From the NCBI RefSeq assembly GCF_003852235.1, contig NZ_CP027732.1, positions 2,480,001-2,544,000 on the forward strand: DNA of 64,000 nt, in the 5' to 3' direction. This stretch comes from Pseudomonas sp. R4-35-07. GTDB taxonomy: Bacteria > Pseudomonadota > Gammaproteobacteria > Pseudomonadales > Pseudomonadaceae. Positions 1 to 9,430 of this stretch are shown piece after piece (within the stretch, counting starts at the first letter, position 1; each line of letters begins with the position of its first letter). The position numbers were made by a program, and so were the translations under genes. The notes below the pieces were generated by a model, which was not told the origin of the DNA, did no database searches, and worked only from the letters and a program-made list of their open reading frames with translations.

Positions 1-686
1 TGCCCAGGCCGACGATTTTGCCGTGGCTGAAAATCGCGATGCGCTGTGACAGACGCATGGCTTCTTCCTGGTCGTGGGTCACGTAGACGATGGTGATGCC
101 CAGGCGTCGGTGCAGCTGGCGCAGTTCGTCCTGCAGGTCTTCACGCAGCTTCTTGTCGAGGGCACCGAGGGGTTCGTCCATCAGCAGGATGCGCGGCTCG
201 TACACCAGCGCACGGGCGATGGCCACTCGCTGTTGCTGGCCACCGGAGAGTTGCGAAGGGCGGCGATGGGCGAACGGTTCCAGCTGTACCAGCTTGAGCA
301 TGGCGTCCACGCGTTTCTCGCGTTCGGCGCTGGCCAGTTTGCGGATGGCCAGGGGGAAGGCGATGTTGTCGCGCACCGACAAGTGCGGAAACAACGAGTA
401 GCGTTGAAACACCATGCCGATGTCACGCTTGTGCGGCGGCACGTTGACCAGGGATTGCCCGCTCACCAGGATCTCGCCGCTGCTCGGCGTTTCAAAGCCG
501 GCGAGCATCGACAGGGTGGTGCTCTTGCCCGAGCCGCTGGAGCCGAGGAAGGTGAGGAACTCGCCGTCCTGGATGTCCAGGGAAATGTTGTCCACGGCGG
601 CAAAGTCGCCGTAGTACTTGTTCAGGTTACGCAGGCTGACCAGGGGTTGGCCGGAATTCTGCGCGACATCTTGGATCACTGCACTC
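1..686 (-). CDS. Polyamine-type ABC transporter ATP-binding protein (partial)
   Basis: This is the ATPase of a spermidine/putrescine (PotA)-type importer that energises uptake through the two permeases upstream. The visible 228 residues carry Walker A (GSSGSGKST, about residues 49-57), the signature LSGGQQQR (about 146), Walker B with MDEPLGALD (about 169-177) and the switch histidine in VTHD. The start is the ATG at 686, 19 bases after the permease stop. The C-terminal part, where PotA proteins have a TOBE domain, lies beyond the left edge. It is the last visible gene of a four-gene operon whose promoter carries the region A GntR-type operator. The substrate is not readable from sequence; PotABCD-type systems also carry other small cations and some organic acids. 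Confidence 0.9.
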
Positions 687-705
687 ATGTTCTGCTCCTG
701 GGCGC

Positions 706-1515
706 TTAGGCGTTGGTTTCAGTGCGCCGACGAAGGGCGGCGGCGATCACCATGACCAGTACCGACAGGCCGATCAGCAACGTCGAGGCGACGGAGATCA
801 CAGGCGTCAGGTCCTGGCGCAGGGTGGTCCACATTTTGACGGGAAGGGTTTGCAGGGTTGGGCTGGCCATCATCACGCTGAGCACCACTTCGTCCCACGA
901 GACGAGAAAGGCGAACAGCGCACCGGCGACCATCCCTGGGCGAATCGCCGGGAAGGTCACCTTGAACACCGCCTGCACGCGCGAGGCGCCGCAGATCACC
1001 GCCGCGTCTTCAATTGACTGGTCGAACAGCTTCAGCGAGTTGATGATCGAGATGATGGTGAACGGCAGCGCGACAATCACATGGCTGACCACGAAAGCGA
1101 ACATCGTGCCGGTATAGCCGAGCTTGAGGAACAGCGCGTACACCGCCACGGCGATGATCACCAGCGGCACGATCATCGGCAGGGTGAACAGGCCGTAGAG
1201 CAACTCGCGGCCGGGGAAGCGTCCGCGCACCAGGGCAAAGGCGGTCGGCAGCCCCAGCGCGACGGCGAACAGCGTGGTCAGCACCGCCACCTTGAGGCTG
1301 GCCATCGCCGCGCTCATCCAGTCGGGGTTGGAGAAGAACTGGCCGTACCATTTCAGTGTCCAGCCCGGTGGCGGGAACACCAGCCATTGCGACGAGCCGA
1401 ACGACAGCAACACGATAAACACGATCGGCAACAGCAGGAACAGGCCAATCAAACCGGTGGTGGTGTAGAGGCCCAGGCGCATCCTGCGACTCATGGCGTT
1501 GGGGGTCAGGAGCAT
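706..1515 (-). CDS. ABC transporter permease, PotC type
   Basis: Inner-membrane permease of 269 residues with about six hydrophobic segments. A cytoplasmic EAA-type loop (EDAAVICGASRVQAVFKV, roughly residues 165-185) ends in the typical proline-glycine pair (FPAIRPG) that docks on the ATPase. It pairs with the longer permease immediately upstream, which ends 6 bases before this start, the usual PotB-PotC arrangement. The ATG at 1515 was chosen because it abuts the preceding stop and opens directly into the first membrane helix. Assignment to the polyamine/2-aminoethylphosphonate/thiamine transporter class is firm; the cargo is unknown. Confidence 0.88.
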   Translation of the reverse strand: MLLTPNAMSRRMRLGLYTTTGLIGLFLLLPIVFIVLLSFGSSQWLVFPPPGWTLKWYGQFFSNPDWMSAAMASLKVAVLTTLFAVALGLPTAFALVRGRFPGRELLYGLFTLPMIVPLVIIAVAVYALFLKLGYTGTMFAFVVSHVIVALPFTIISIINSLKLFDQSIEDAAVICGASRVQAVFKVTFPAIRPGMVAGALFAFLVSWDEVVLSVMMASPTLQTLPVKMWTTLRQDLTPVISVASTLLIGLSVLVMVIAAALRRRTETNA

Positions 1516-1521
1516 GACGGC

Positions 1522-2451
1522 TTACCTCGCGTTGCTGGCGCCAACCGGGGATTCCGGCTGGAGCTTCAGGTAGAAGTAGAACAGCACCAACGTGATGAAA
1601 ATCAGCAACGCCGCCCCGGCACTGGCCAGACCCCAATTGAGGAACGATTGCACCTGTTGAATGATGAACTCGGGCAGCATCATGTTCTGTGCACCGCCGA
1701 GCAGAGCCGGGGTGACGTAGTAACCGAGGGACATCACAAAAACCATCAACCCGCCGGAAAACAACCCCGGCCGGCACAGCGGCAGGAACACCCGGAAGAA
1801 GTTGGTCCACGGGCTGGCGCCACAGATGGAGCCGGCCTGCAGGATCATCGGGTCGATGGCCTGCATGGTCGCCTGCAGCGGCAACACGATGAACGGAATC
1901 ATGATGTAGCTCATGCCGATCACCACGCCGGTGAGGTTATGCACCATCTCCAGCGGTTGATCGATGATGCCCATGGCCATCAACGCCTTGTTGATCACCC
2001 CCGAGGCCTGCAGCAATACCAGCCAGGAATAGGTGCGGGCGAGTAGGCTGGTCCACATCGACAGCAGCACGATACTCAGGATCCAGCGGCCCCAGCCGCG
2101 CGGCACGAGGGTAATCGCCCAGGCGAGCGGAAAGCCCAGCAGCAGGCTGAACAGGGTCACCAGGCCGGCCACTGAAAAGGTATTGAGCAACACCCGCGCA
2201 TAGGCCGAGTTGGCGAACAGCTGTTCATAGTTGCCAAGGCCCGGTACCGGCTCCAGCACGCCGCGCAGTAACAGGCCGATCAGCGGTGCCAGGAAGAACA
2301 GGCCGAGGAACAGCAGGGCCGGGATCAAGGTGCTCGACCCCCGCCAGCGTTGCGCCAGGGATAGCGCCCCGGCCTTGTGGGAAACCGCGTCGGCAGCGCC
2401 GAGGGCGCTCCCGGTCGGCGTGGTTGCCGTCATTTTCATTTGACTAGCCAT
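1522..2451 (-). CDS. ABC transporter permease, PotB type
   Basis: Permease of 309 residues with a hydrophilic N-terminus of about 40 residues, then six predicted membrane helices and an EAA-type loop (ICGASPWTNFFRVFLPLCRPG region, about residues 205-230). Its start at 2451 overlaps the end of the substrate-binding protein gene by 16 bases, which suggests translational coupling. A second in-frame methionine five codons in (MKM) could also serve. With the 706-1515 permease it should form the heterodimeric channel of a PotABCD-type importer. Nothing looks broken. Confidence 0.88.
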   Translation of the reverse strand: MASQMKMTATTPTGSALGAADAVSHKAGALSLAQRWRGSSTLIPALLFLGLFFLAPLIGLLLRGVLEPVPGLGNYEQLFANSAYARVLLNTFSVAGLVTLFSLLLGFPLAWAITLVPRGWGRWILSIVLLSMWTSLLARTYSWLVLLQASGVINKALMAMGIIDQPLEMVHNLTGVVIGMSYIMIPFIVLPLQATMQAIDPMILQAGSICGASPWTNFFRVFLPLCRPGLFSGGLMVFVMSLGYYVTPALLGGAQNMMLPEFIIQQVQSFLNWGLASAGAALLIFITLVLFYFYLKLQPESPVGASNAR

Positions 2452-3461
2452 TCATTCCACCGTGTCGCAATGGCCGGACCGTTCTTGGCCCAGTAGGCGA
2501 AATCGAGGGTGATCTGATCCTTGGCGTACGCCGTCGGTAGGTTGGGCGCCAGGACCGAATCCAGGCGCTGCACGCTGTCGATATTTACCGGAGCGTAGGC
2601 GGTCAGGTTGGAGAAATCCGCCTGGCCCTTGGCGCTGCTGGCACTGACCAGAAACTTCATCGCGGCCGCTTTGTTTTTCGAGCCTTTAGGCACCACAAGA
2701 ATGTCGGCCATCACCAGATTCTGTTTCCAGCTCACGCCCACTGGTGCGCCATCTTCCTGCAAGGCGTGAATGCGGCCGTTCCAGAACTGGCCCATGCTGA
2801 CTTCGCCGGAGGCCAGCAACTGTTGCGACTGCGCACCGCCGCCCCACCAGACGATGTCTTTCTTGATGGTGTCGAGTTTCTTGAAGGCGCGGTCCAGGTC
2901 CAGGGGGTAGAGCGTGGCGGCGGGTACGCCGTCGGCCAGCAGCGCCAGTTCAAGCACACCTGGGCTTGGCCATTTGTAGAGGGCGCGTTTGCCGGGGTAG
3001 GTCTTGGTGTCGAACAAGGCGCTCCAGTCCTGCGGTTTGCCGGTGCCGAGCTTGCCTTCGTTGTAGCCGAGCACGAAGGAGAAGAAGAACGAGCCGACGC
3101 CATGGTCGGAGACGAAACGCGGGTCGATCTTGTCGCGCTCGATCACCGAGAAGTCGAGGGGCTCGAGCAGGCCTTCGGCGGCGGCGCGCAGGGCGAAGTC
3201 GGCTTCGACATCCACCACGTCCCACTGTACGTTGCCGCTTTCGACCATGGCCTTGAGTTTGCCGTAGTCGGTGGGGCCGTCCTGAACGACGGTGATGCCG
3301 CTGGCCTTGCTGAAAGGATCGGCCCATGCCTGCTTCTGCGCATCCTGGGTGCTGCCGCCCCAACTGACGAAGTTGACACTTTCCGCCGCCAACGCCGCCT
3401 GGCTGGCCACGCTCAACAAACCCGCGAACAGCACCGCGGTTGCACCTGTGTTCAACACCAT
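2436..3461 (-). CDS. ABC transporter substrate-binding protein, PotD/PotF type
   Basis: Periplasmic binding protein of 341 residues and first gene of the importer operon. It opens with a signal peptide with likely cleavage after AALA (about residue 25), followed by VNFVSWGGSTQDAQK, which resembles the beginning of family 1 extracellular solute-binding proteins for spermidine/putrescine. The ATG at 3461 is preceded by a purine-rich GAGGG about nine bases upstream. A 24-bp operator-like inverted repeat lies about 100 bases upstream and is shared with the ribBX promoter and the 12-kb operon, so uptake is probably co-regulated with those enzymes. Polyamine specificity cannot be claimed. Confidence 0.9.
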   Translation of the reverse strand: MVLNTGATAVLFAGLLSVASQAALAAESVNFVSWGGSTQDAQKQAWADPFSKASGITVVQDGPTDYGKLKAMVESGNVQWDVVDVEADFALRAAAEGLLEPLDFSVIERDKIDPRFVSDHGVGSFFFSFVLGYNEGKLGTGKPQDWSALFDTKTYPGKRALYKWPSPGVLELALLADGVPAATLYPLDLDRAFKKLDTIKKDIVWWGGGAQSQQLLASGEVSMGQFWNGRIHALQEDGAPVGVSWKQNLVMADILVVPKGSKNKAAAMKFLVSASSAKGQADFSNLTAYAPVNIDSVQRLDSVLAPNLPTAYAKDQITLDFAYWAKNGPAIATRWNEWLVK

Positions 3462-3560
3462 TTTTACGCCCTCATTGTTGTGTTTATGAGCGGGGCTTTG
3501 GAGTGCCCGCCTGTCGGGAGCAATCGGTCCGGGTGGCCTGATTCAGGTTGTCCGGCCTAT

Positions 3561-3584
3561 GGAATATCATATTATGGTATTCCA
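3561..3584. promoter_or_regulatory. GntR-type operator, site 1 (importer promoter)
   Basis: GGAATATCAT and ATGGTATTCC form a near-perfect inverted repeat with a 3-bp spacer. Within it, TATTATGGTATTCCA (3570-3584) matches the 15-mer found at 4776-4790 and on the minus strand at 12407-12421 with a single difference. Alternating purine-pyrimidine GTATAC cores are usual for FCD-type GntR regulators, and one is encoded at 7742-8494. The site lies upstream of the importer operon. That this regulator binds here is inference. Confidence 0.65.
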
Positions 3585-3640
3585 AGCTTTGCGCAAGCAC
3601 TTTGCCATACCGGCTATCCGCCGACGCTGGGTTTCCAGCC

Positions 3641-4747
3641 TCAGGTGAAGGGGATGCTTTCCACGACTTCCAGGTCGTAACCGGTCAAGCCTGCGTATTT
3701 CAGCGGTGGTCCGAGGTGGCGCAGTTTGCCCACGCCCAGGTCCTGCAATATCTGAGCGCCAGTACCCACTTCCGAGTAAATCCGTGACTGGGAGCGGCTG
3801 AACTGACGCGGCGCCTGGGTCAACTGCGGTACGCGTTCCAACAGTGCCTGGGACGACTCATGGTTGGCCAGCACCACCACCACGCCGCTGCCTTCTGCCG
3901 CCACGCGTTGCAGGGCGGCCCACAAGGTCCAGTTGGACGGCCCACTGTAGTCGGCGCCGACCAGGTCGCGCAGCGGGTCGATCACGTGCACACGGACCAG
4001 TGCCGGTTCATCGCGGCGCAGTTGGCCCATGACCATGGCCATATGCACGCCGCCGTCGATGCGGTCTTCAAAAGTGATCAGGCGGAAGGTGCCGTGCACT
4101 GTGGGCAGGTCGCGTTCGCCGATGCGTACCACGGTGCGTTCGGTGCTGAGGCGGTAGTGGATCAGGTCGGCGATGGTGCCGATCTTGATCCGGTGCTTGC
4201 GGGCAAAGGCTTCCAGATCAGGTCGGCGGGCCATGGTGCCGTCGTCGTTCATCACTTCGACAATCACCGAGGCCGGTATGTGCCCCGCCAGGCGCGCCAG
4301 ATCGCAACCGGCTTCGGTGTGGCCGGCGCGGGTCAGCACGCCGCCATCCCTGGCGCGCAGCGGGAAAATATGCCCCGGCTGCACAATGTCGGCGGGGCCC
4401 GCGTTGATGTCCACAGCCGCCGCCACGGTGCGTGCGCGATCGGCGGCGGAGATGCCGGTGGTCACGCCGGTGGCGGCTTCGATGGACACGGTAAACGCAG
4501 TGCTGAACACGCTGCCATTGCTGGGCACCATCTGCTCCAGGCCCAGGCGTTGGCAATGTTCATCGGTGAGGGTCAGGCAGATCAGGCCCCGCGCTTCACG
4601 GGCCATGAAGCTGATAGTCTCGGCGGTGCAGCACGCTGCAGGCAACAGCAGGTCGCCTTCGTTTTCCCGGTCTTCGTCGTCCACCAGAAGCACCATCTTG
4701 CCCTGGCCGTAGTCTTCGAGGATGTCTGCGATGCTGTTGAAGGGCAT
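3641..4747 (-). CDS. ribBX: RibBX-type 3,4-dihydroxy-2-butanone-4-phosphate synthase with degenerate GTP cyclohydrolase II-like domain
   Basis: The 368-residue protein makes the four-carbon unit of riboflavin from ribulose 5-phosphate. Residues 1 to about 200 are a normal DHBP synthase with the acidic loop DDEDRENEGDL and the GHTEAGCDLARLAG active-site segment. Residues from about 205 onward resemble GTP cyclohydrolase II, but the region that should hold the three zinc-binding cysteines reads VRVHVIDPLRDLVGADYSG with no cysteine, so the second activity should be absent. This matches the proteobacterial RibBX variant. It is read away from the DUF1330 gene across a shared operator. The 69-base intergenic space is too short for an FMN riboswitch, so this copy looks tied to the GntR regulon rather than to flavin feedback. 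Confidence 0.9.
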   Translation of the reverse strand: MPFNSIADILEDYGQGKMVLLVDDEDRENEGDLLLPAACCTAETISFMAREARGLICLTLTDEHCQRLGLEQMVPSNGSVFSTAFTVSIEAATGVTTGISAADRARTVAAAVDINAGPADIVQPGHIFPLRARDGGVLTRAGHTEAGCDLARLAGHIPASVIVEVMNDDGTMARRPDLEAFARKHRIKIGTIADLIHYRLSTERTVVRIGERDLPTVHGTFRLITFEDRIDGGVHMAMVMGQLRRDEPALVRVHVIDPLRDLVGADYSGPSNWTLWAALQRVAAEGSGVVVVLANHESSQALLERVPQLTQAPRQFSRSQSRIYSEVGTGAQILQDLGVGKLRHLGPPLKYAGLTGYDLEVVESIPFT

Positions 4748-4775
4748 GGGGAGTGCTCTGTTTGTTGGTTGTATG

Positions 4776-4790
4776 TATTATGGTATACCA
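4776..4790. promoter_or_regulatory. GntR-type operator, site 2 (ribBX / DUF1330 divergent promoter)
   Basis: TATTATGGTATACCA with a perfect 10-bp palindrome TGGTATACCA at 4781-4790. It sits in the 69-base divergent region between ribBX and the DUF1330 gene, so one bound regulator could control both. The same 15-mer occurs exactly at the 12.4-kb operon promoter and with one mismatch upstream of the ABC importer. Confidence 0.7.
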
Positions 4791-4816
4791 CAAATTCTAA
4801 GCAAGAGGATGTCTCG

Positions 4817-5110
4817 ATGAAGGCCTATTGGATTGCCCATGTGGATGTGTCAGATGCAGAGCAATACACCCAGTACACCCAGCGCGCCCCGGCTGCTTTC
4901 GCGAAGTTCGGCGGGCGATTTCTGGCCAGGGGCGGGCGCAGTGAGGCGCTGGAAGGCGGGCCGGCACGGCAGCGCAATGTGGTGATTGAGTTTGAGAGCT
5001 ATGAGCAGGCGGTGGCGTGCTATGAGTCTGTGGAATATCAGGAGGCAAAGGCGCATAGAGCGGGGGCGGGAGAGGCGCAGATCATTATTGTGGAAGGGCT
5101 GGCGCCCTAG
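4817..5110 (+). CDS. DUF1330 family protein
   Basis: A 97-residue protein of the DUF1330 family, a small ferredoxin-like (dimeric alpha/beta barrel) fold often found beside catabolic genes and without an agreed function. It begins with YWIAHVDVSD and has the family's central GGRFLARGG turn and a VVIEFESYEQAVACYES segment. The ATG at 4817 follows AAGAGGA about eight bases upstream. It is divergent from ribBX and shares its operator, which places it in the region A regulon. It ends about 70 bases before a strong intrinsic terminator. Confidence 0.82.
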   Translation: MKAYWIAHVDVSDAEQYTQYTQRAPAAFAKFGGRFLARGGRSEALEGGPARQRNVVIEFESYEQAVACYESVEYQEAKAHRAGAGEAQIIIVEGLAP

Positions 5111-5177
5111 GTGCCAAGTGTATGCCAATCAGATGCAGGAGGCCCATCCACAGTAACCTGCATTCAAATTCGAAATG

Positions 5178-5206
5178 AAAAGGCGACCTTTCAAAAGTCG
5201 CCTTTT
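5178..5206 (+). terminator. Rho-independent terminator
   Basis: AAAAGGCGAC and GTCGCCTTTT form a 10-bp stem around a 9-base loop, running into a T-tract on the plus strand. It lies just downstream of the DUF1330 gene and most likely ends that transcript. Confidence 0.8.
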
Positions 5207-5555
5207 TGTCATTGCTCGCATTTCTTGCTCGGCTGCCTGCGGCGCGCTCTGCATTTTTTTGCTCGCGGTCTTAAGCAGTGGCCGCCATCACAACCAGAAT
5301 CAATAGCAAGTATCGGTATTCAGCGATCCGTATCAGGACGACTTGAGTTCGCTCAGCCGCTTTTTATGCGCGAGGAGAATTAAGGTGGGTAAGTTCTTAC
5401 AGAAAATTCAGAATTTGTTTTGAATCTATGTGGGTTTGTAACAGCAATACAATGTGAAACAAATACTTCATGGTCTCGCAGCCTTACAAATTATAAAAAG
5501 CTCAGCATGCTCCTACAGGGGGACGGTTTTACGATTGTTTTATAAGGAGCCGATG
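5207..5555. other. Intergenic stretch without a supportable gene
   Basis: About 350 bases between the terminator and the MFS exporter. The stretch is visibly richer in A and T than its surroundings. The open frames present are short, lack ribosome binding sites and resemble no family. I see no tRNA, riboswitch or repeat; the exporter's promoter must lie here but I could not pick boxes with confidence. Confidence 0.5.
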
Positions 5556-7076
5556 ATGTCATTGACGGCGGAAGATGTAACGCAGCAACCACGCTCCAGC
5601 CGGTGGATAGCTTTAGCGATATTGATGCTACCGGTCCTGCTCGTGACCGTGGATAACACTGTCCTGGGTTTTGCCCTGCCGAAAATAGCCGAAGCCTTGC
5701 ATCCCAGCGCCAGCCAGCAGCTATGGATAATCGATGCCTATTCATTGGTCTTGGCCGGGCTGCTCATTTCCATGGGTAGCCTGGGTGATCGCAAAGGTCA
5801 TCGAAAACTGCTGCTGATCGGCTCATTGGGATTTTGCGTAGTCTCCGTCATGACGGCTTACTCCGGTAATGCCGCGCAACTGATCGCCGGGCGCGCCTGC
5901 ATGGGGATCTTCGGGGCCATGTTGATGCCTTCAACATTAGCCTTGATCCGTTCACTTTTTGAAGACCGGGAAGAGCGGCGGCTTGCCGTGGCTATTTGGG
6001 CAACAACCTTGACGGTCGGTTCTGCACTCGGGCCTTTGATAGGCGGTGTGCTACTGGAGTTCTTCAGCTGGGGATCGATTTTTCTGCTGGCGGTGCCGGT
6101 GCTGGTGCCATTATTGGTCCTCGGACCGTTGCTGTTACCCGAGTCTGAGCCAGATGGGTCGGGGCCGATGGATACCATAAGTACTGTGCAATCGATGGTG
6201 GCCCTCGGTGCGCTGGTGTATAGCATCAAGCACATCGCAAGTGCTGGTCCGGATGTGTTGGCACTGGTGGCCTTCAGTGTTGCTCTCGTCATCGGCTGGC
6301 TATTCGTGCGGCGGCAACTGCGCCTGCCAACGCCGTTGATGGACCTGAGCCTGTTTCGCAACAAAATGTTCAGCGGGTCGGTGGCCATCAACCTGATGAG
6401 TCTGGCGTTTCTGATCGGTTTTATGTTTTTTTTCACTCAGTTCCTGCAAATCGTCCTGCGGATGTCTCCCCTCAACGCCAGCCTGGCGCTGATACCGGGC
6501 CAGGTTATGGCTATCGTCGTGGGGCTGCTGATAGTCCCGGTCGCCCAGCGAGTATCGGTCATTGTTTTGATTCCAATTTTGCTGGGTCTTATTGCTGCAG
6601 CCTTTTTGCTGGTTGCCGGCCTTGGTAGCAGCCTGATGGTACTAGTGGTGGCATTTGCCTTGCTGAACATTGGAGTCGGCGCCATCGCCACGGTATCCAA
6701 CGACGTGGTGCTGTCGGCCGTCCCCTCCACCAAAGCTGGAGCGGCTTCAGCCATCAGCGAGACTGCCTATGAAGTGGGTGTCGTGCTCGGTACCACCGTA
6801 CTCGGCGGCATCGTCACCGCAAACTACCGCGGCACATTACAGTTGCCGGACTTCCTGACACCGCTGCAAATGCACTTGGCCAGCGAAACATTGGCAGGTG
6901 CCCACGCGGTATCGGCAACATTGTCAGGAGATCAAGCCAATGAGGTGATGTATAACGCCACACGAGCATTTGAAGGCGGTATCAGTTTGATGGCCTGGGC
7001 AACTTTCAGTTTGGCGGTGCTGGCGATCCTCATTGCCAGGTGCACATTGAAAAGCCCCAAAGCGGCTCCGGTATAG
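5556..7076 (+). CDS. DHA2-family MFS drug exporter (14 TM, SmvA/QacA type)
   Basis: A 506-residue inner-membrane proton-driven exporter of the 14-helix DHA2 class, which exports cationic antiseptics, dyes or antibiotics. It has motif A (GSLGDRKGHRKLL) after helix 2, the acidic residue of motif D1 in VDNTVLGFALP in helix 1, and the antiporter motif C region GSALGPLIGGVLLEFF in helix 5. The start at 5556 lies six bases after AAGGAG; the ATG three bases earlier is an alternative. By eye its codons contain more A and T at third positions than neighbouring genes, so it may have been acquired separately. No regulator adjoins it. Confidence 0.88.
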   Translation: MSLTAEDVTQQPRSSRWIALAILMLPVLLVTVDNTVLGFALPKIAEALHPSASQQLWIIDAYSLVLAGLLISMGSLGDRKGHRKLLLIGSLGFCVVSVMTAYSGNAAQLIAGRACMGIFGAMLMPSTLALIRSLFEDREERRLAVAIWATTLTVGSALGPLIGGVLLEFFSWGSIFLLAVPVLVPLLVLGPLLLPESEPDGSGPMDTISTVQSMVALGALVYSIKHIASAGPDVLALVAFSVALVIGWLFVRRQLRLPTPLMDLSLFRNKMFSGSVAINLMSLAFLIGFMFFFTQFLQIVLRMSPLNASLALIPGQVMAIVVGLLIVPVAQRVSVIVLIPILLGLIAAAFLLVAGLGSSLMVLVVAFALLNIGVGAIATVSNDVVLSAVPSTKAGAASAISETAYEVGVVLGTTVLGGIVTANYRGTLQLPDFLTPLQMHLASETLAGAHAVSATLSGDQANEVMYNATRAFEGGISLMAWATFSLAVLAILIARCTLKSPKAAPV

Positions 7077-7175
7077 TGTAAGGAAGGAGCAGTGATCATT
7101 TTCTTGGTACTGTTATCGAGAGCAACGCGAATCGTCGCACCGCGCCTGCCACATTAAGACCGGTTTGGCCTGGGC

Positions 7176-8494
<1,319 letters not shown>

Positions 8495-8517
8495 GGGGTC
8501 TGCTCTGAATGTAGCGG

Positions 8518-8919
8518 TTAACTGGAGGCCTCGGCATCGGCATCGGCATCGGCTTCGGCGAAGGCTTCACGGGCCAGCCGGAAGCTGTCCACAGCAGCGG
8601 GAACCCCGCAGTAAATGCCGACCTGAAGCAGAATTTCGCGTATTTGTTCACGACTCAGCCCGTTGCGCAAGGCGCCACGCACGTGCAGCTTGAGTTCGTG
8701 AGGCCGATTGAGGGCCGAAATCATCGCCAAGTTTATCATGCTGCGTTCTTTAAGCGACAAACCCTCCCGGCCCCACACATGGCCCCAGCAGTACTCGGTG
8801 ACCATCTCCTGCAGCGGTCGGGTGAAGTCGTCGGCGTTGTCGATTGAACGCTGTACATAGGCTTCACCCAAGACCTGGGTACGAATTTTCAGGCCCTGTT
8901 CATACTTGTCGTTGCTCAT
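8518..8919 (-). CDS. Carboxymuconolactone decarboxylase-family protein
   Basis: A 133-residue protein of the CMD/PcaC branch. It has EYCWGHVWGREGLSLKERSM around residues 42-61, a helix with LHVRGALRNGLSREQI and the VGIYCGVPAAVDSF segment typical of PcaC. Family members decarboxylate gamma-carboxymuconolactone or act as AhpD-like thiol peroxidases. No other protocatechuate genes are nearby, so a different ring-opened substrate is likely. The last eleven residues (ADADADAEASS) are encoded by a short tandem repeat. AGGAG lies seven bases before the ATG at 8919. Confidence 0.85.
   Translation of the reverse strand: MSNDKYEQGLKIRTQVLGEAYVQRSIDNADDFTRPLQEMVTEYCWGHVWGREGLSLKERSMINLAMISALNRPHELKLHVRGALRNGLSREQIREILLQVGIYCGVPAAVDSFRLAREAFAEADADADAEASS
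8531..8560. repeat. Hexanucleotide tandem repeat in coding sequence
   Basis: Five consecutive TCGGC[A/T/G] units at the 3' end of the CMD-like gene encode an acidic Asp-Ala run. Units of six bases cannot shift the frame, so copy changes would only lengthen or shorten the C-terminal tail. Confidence 0.7.
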
Positions 8920-8932
8920 GGTTCAGCGCTCC

Positions 8933-9418
8933 TCAGGCCAGGGTCGGCAGTGGGCCCAGCTTGCCCTTGTGATAGATCATCGGCGTGACCGGCTGTGTGG
9001 GCAGGATCAGGTTCTTCACCGCACCGACAATGATCGCGTGGTCGCCGCCGTCGTATTCGCGCCACAACTCGCACTCGATGATGGCCGTGGCGTTGGCCAG
9101 CAACGGGTTGCCCAGCTCGCTGAGGTACCACTCGATGCCCTTGGTCTTTTCTTTGCCTTTGCTGGCGAAGGCATAGGCTTCGGCGGTCTGGCCGGCGGAC
9201 AGCAGGTGGATCGCGAAGCGCTTGCTGTCGCGCAGAATCGGGTAGGTGTCCGACGCGTAGTTGGGGCAGAACAGCACAAGGGCCGGGTCGATCGACAGCG
9301 CACTGAAGGCGCTGGCGGTGATGCCGACGATGCCGCCGTCCGGGTCGAGGGTGGTGACCACCGTGACGCCCGAAGGAAACGAGCTCATGACGTCTTTGTA
9401 AATGCCGGGTTCGATCAT
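8933..9418 (-). CDS. Flavin reductase (FMN-binding split-barrel, two-component type)
   Basis: A 161-residue flavin reductase-like protein with the family opening SGVTVVTTLDPDGGIVGITA, the segment ASAFSALSIDPALVLFCP that lines the flavin site, and FAIHLLSAGQ. Members reduce FMN or FAD with NAD(P)H and hand it to a separate monooxygenase (as RutF, HpaC or the TftC group do). No partner oxygenase is in the window. It lies between the ALDH and CMD genes with gaps of 12 and 13 bases, so it is certainly in the operon. The nearby ribBX gene in the same regulon supports a real flavin demand. Confidence 0.88.
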   Translation of the reverse strand: MIEPGIYKDVMSSFPSGVTVVTTLDPDGGIVGITASAFSALSIDPALVLFCPNYASDTYPILRDSKRFAIHLLSAGQTAEAYAFASKGKEKTKGIEWYLSELGNPLLANATAIIECELWREYDGGDHAIIVGAVKNLILPTQPVTPMIYHKGKLGPLPTLA

Positions 9419-9430
9419 GGTTGTGGTCTC

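Noticed and set aside
4748-4816. FMN riboswitch upstream of ribBX
   Set aside because: The region is only 69 bases and holds a palindromic operator; an RFN element is about 130-150 bases with conserved blocks that are absent.
5111-5383. 90-codon open frame after the DUF1330 gene
   Set aside because: It reads through an intrinsic terminator, lacks a ribosome binding site and resembles nothing.
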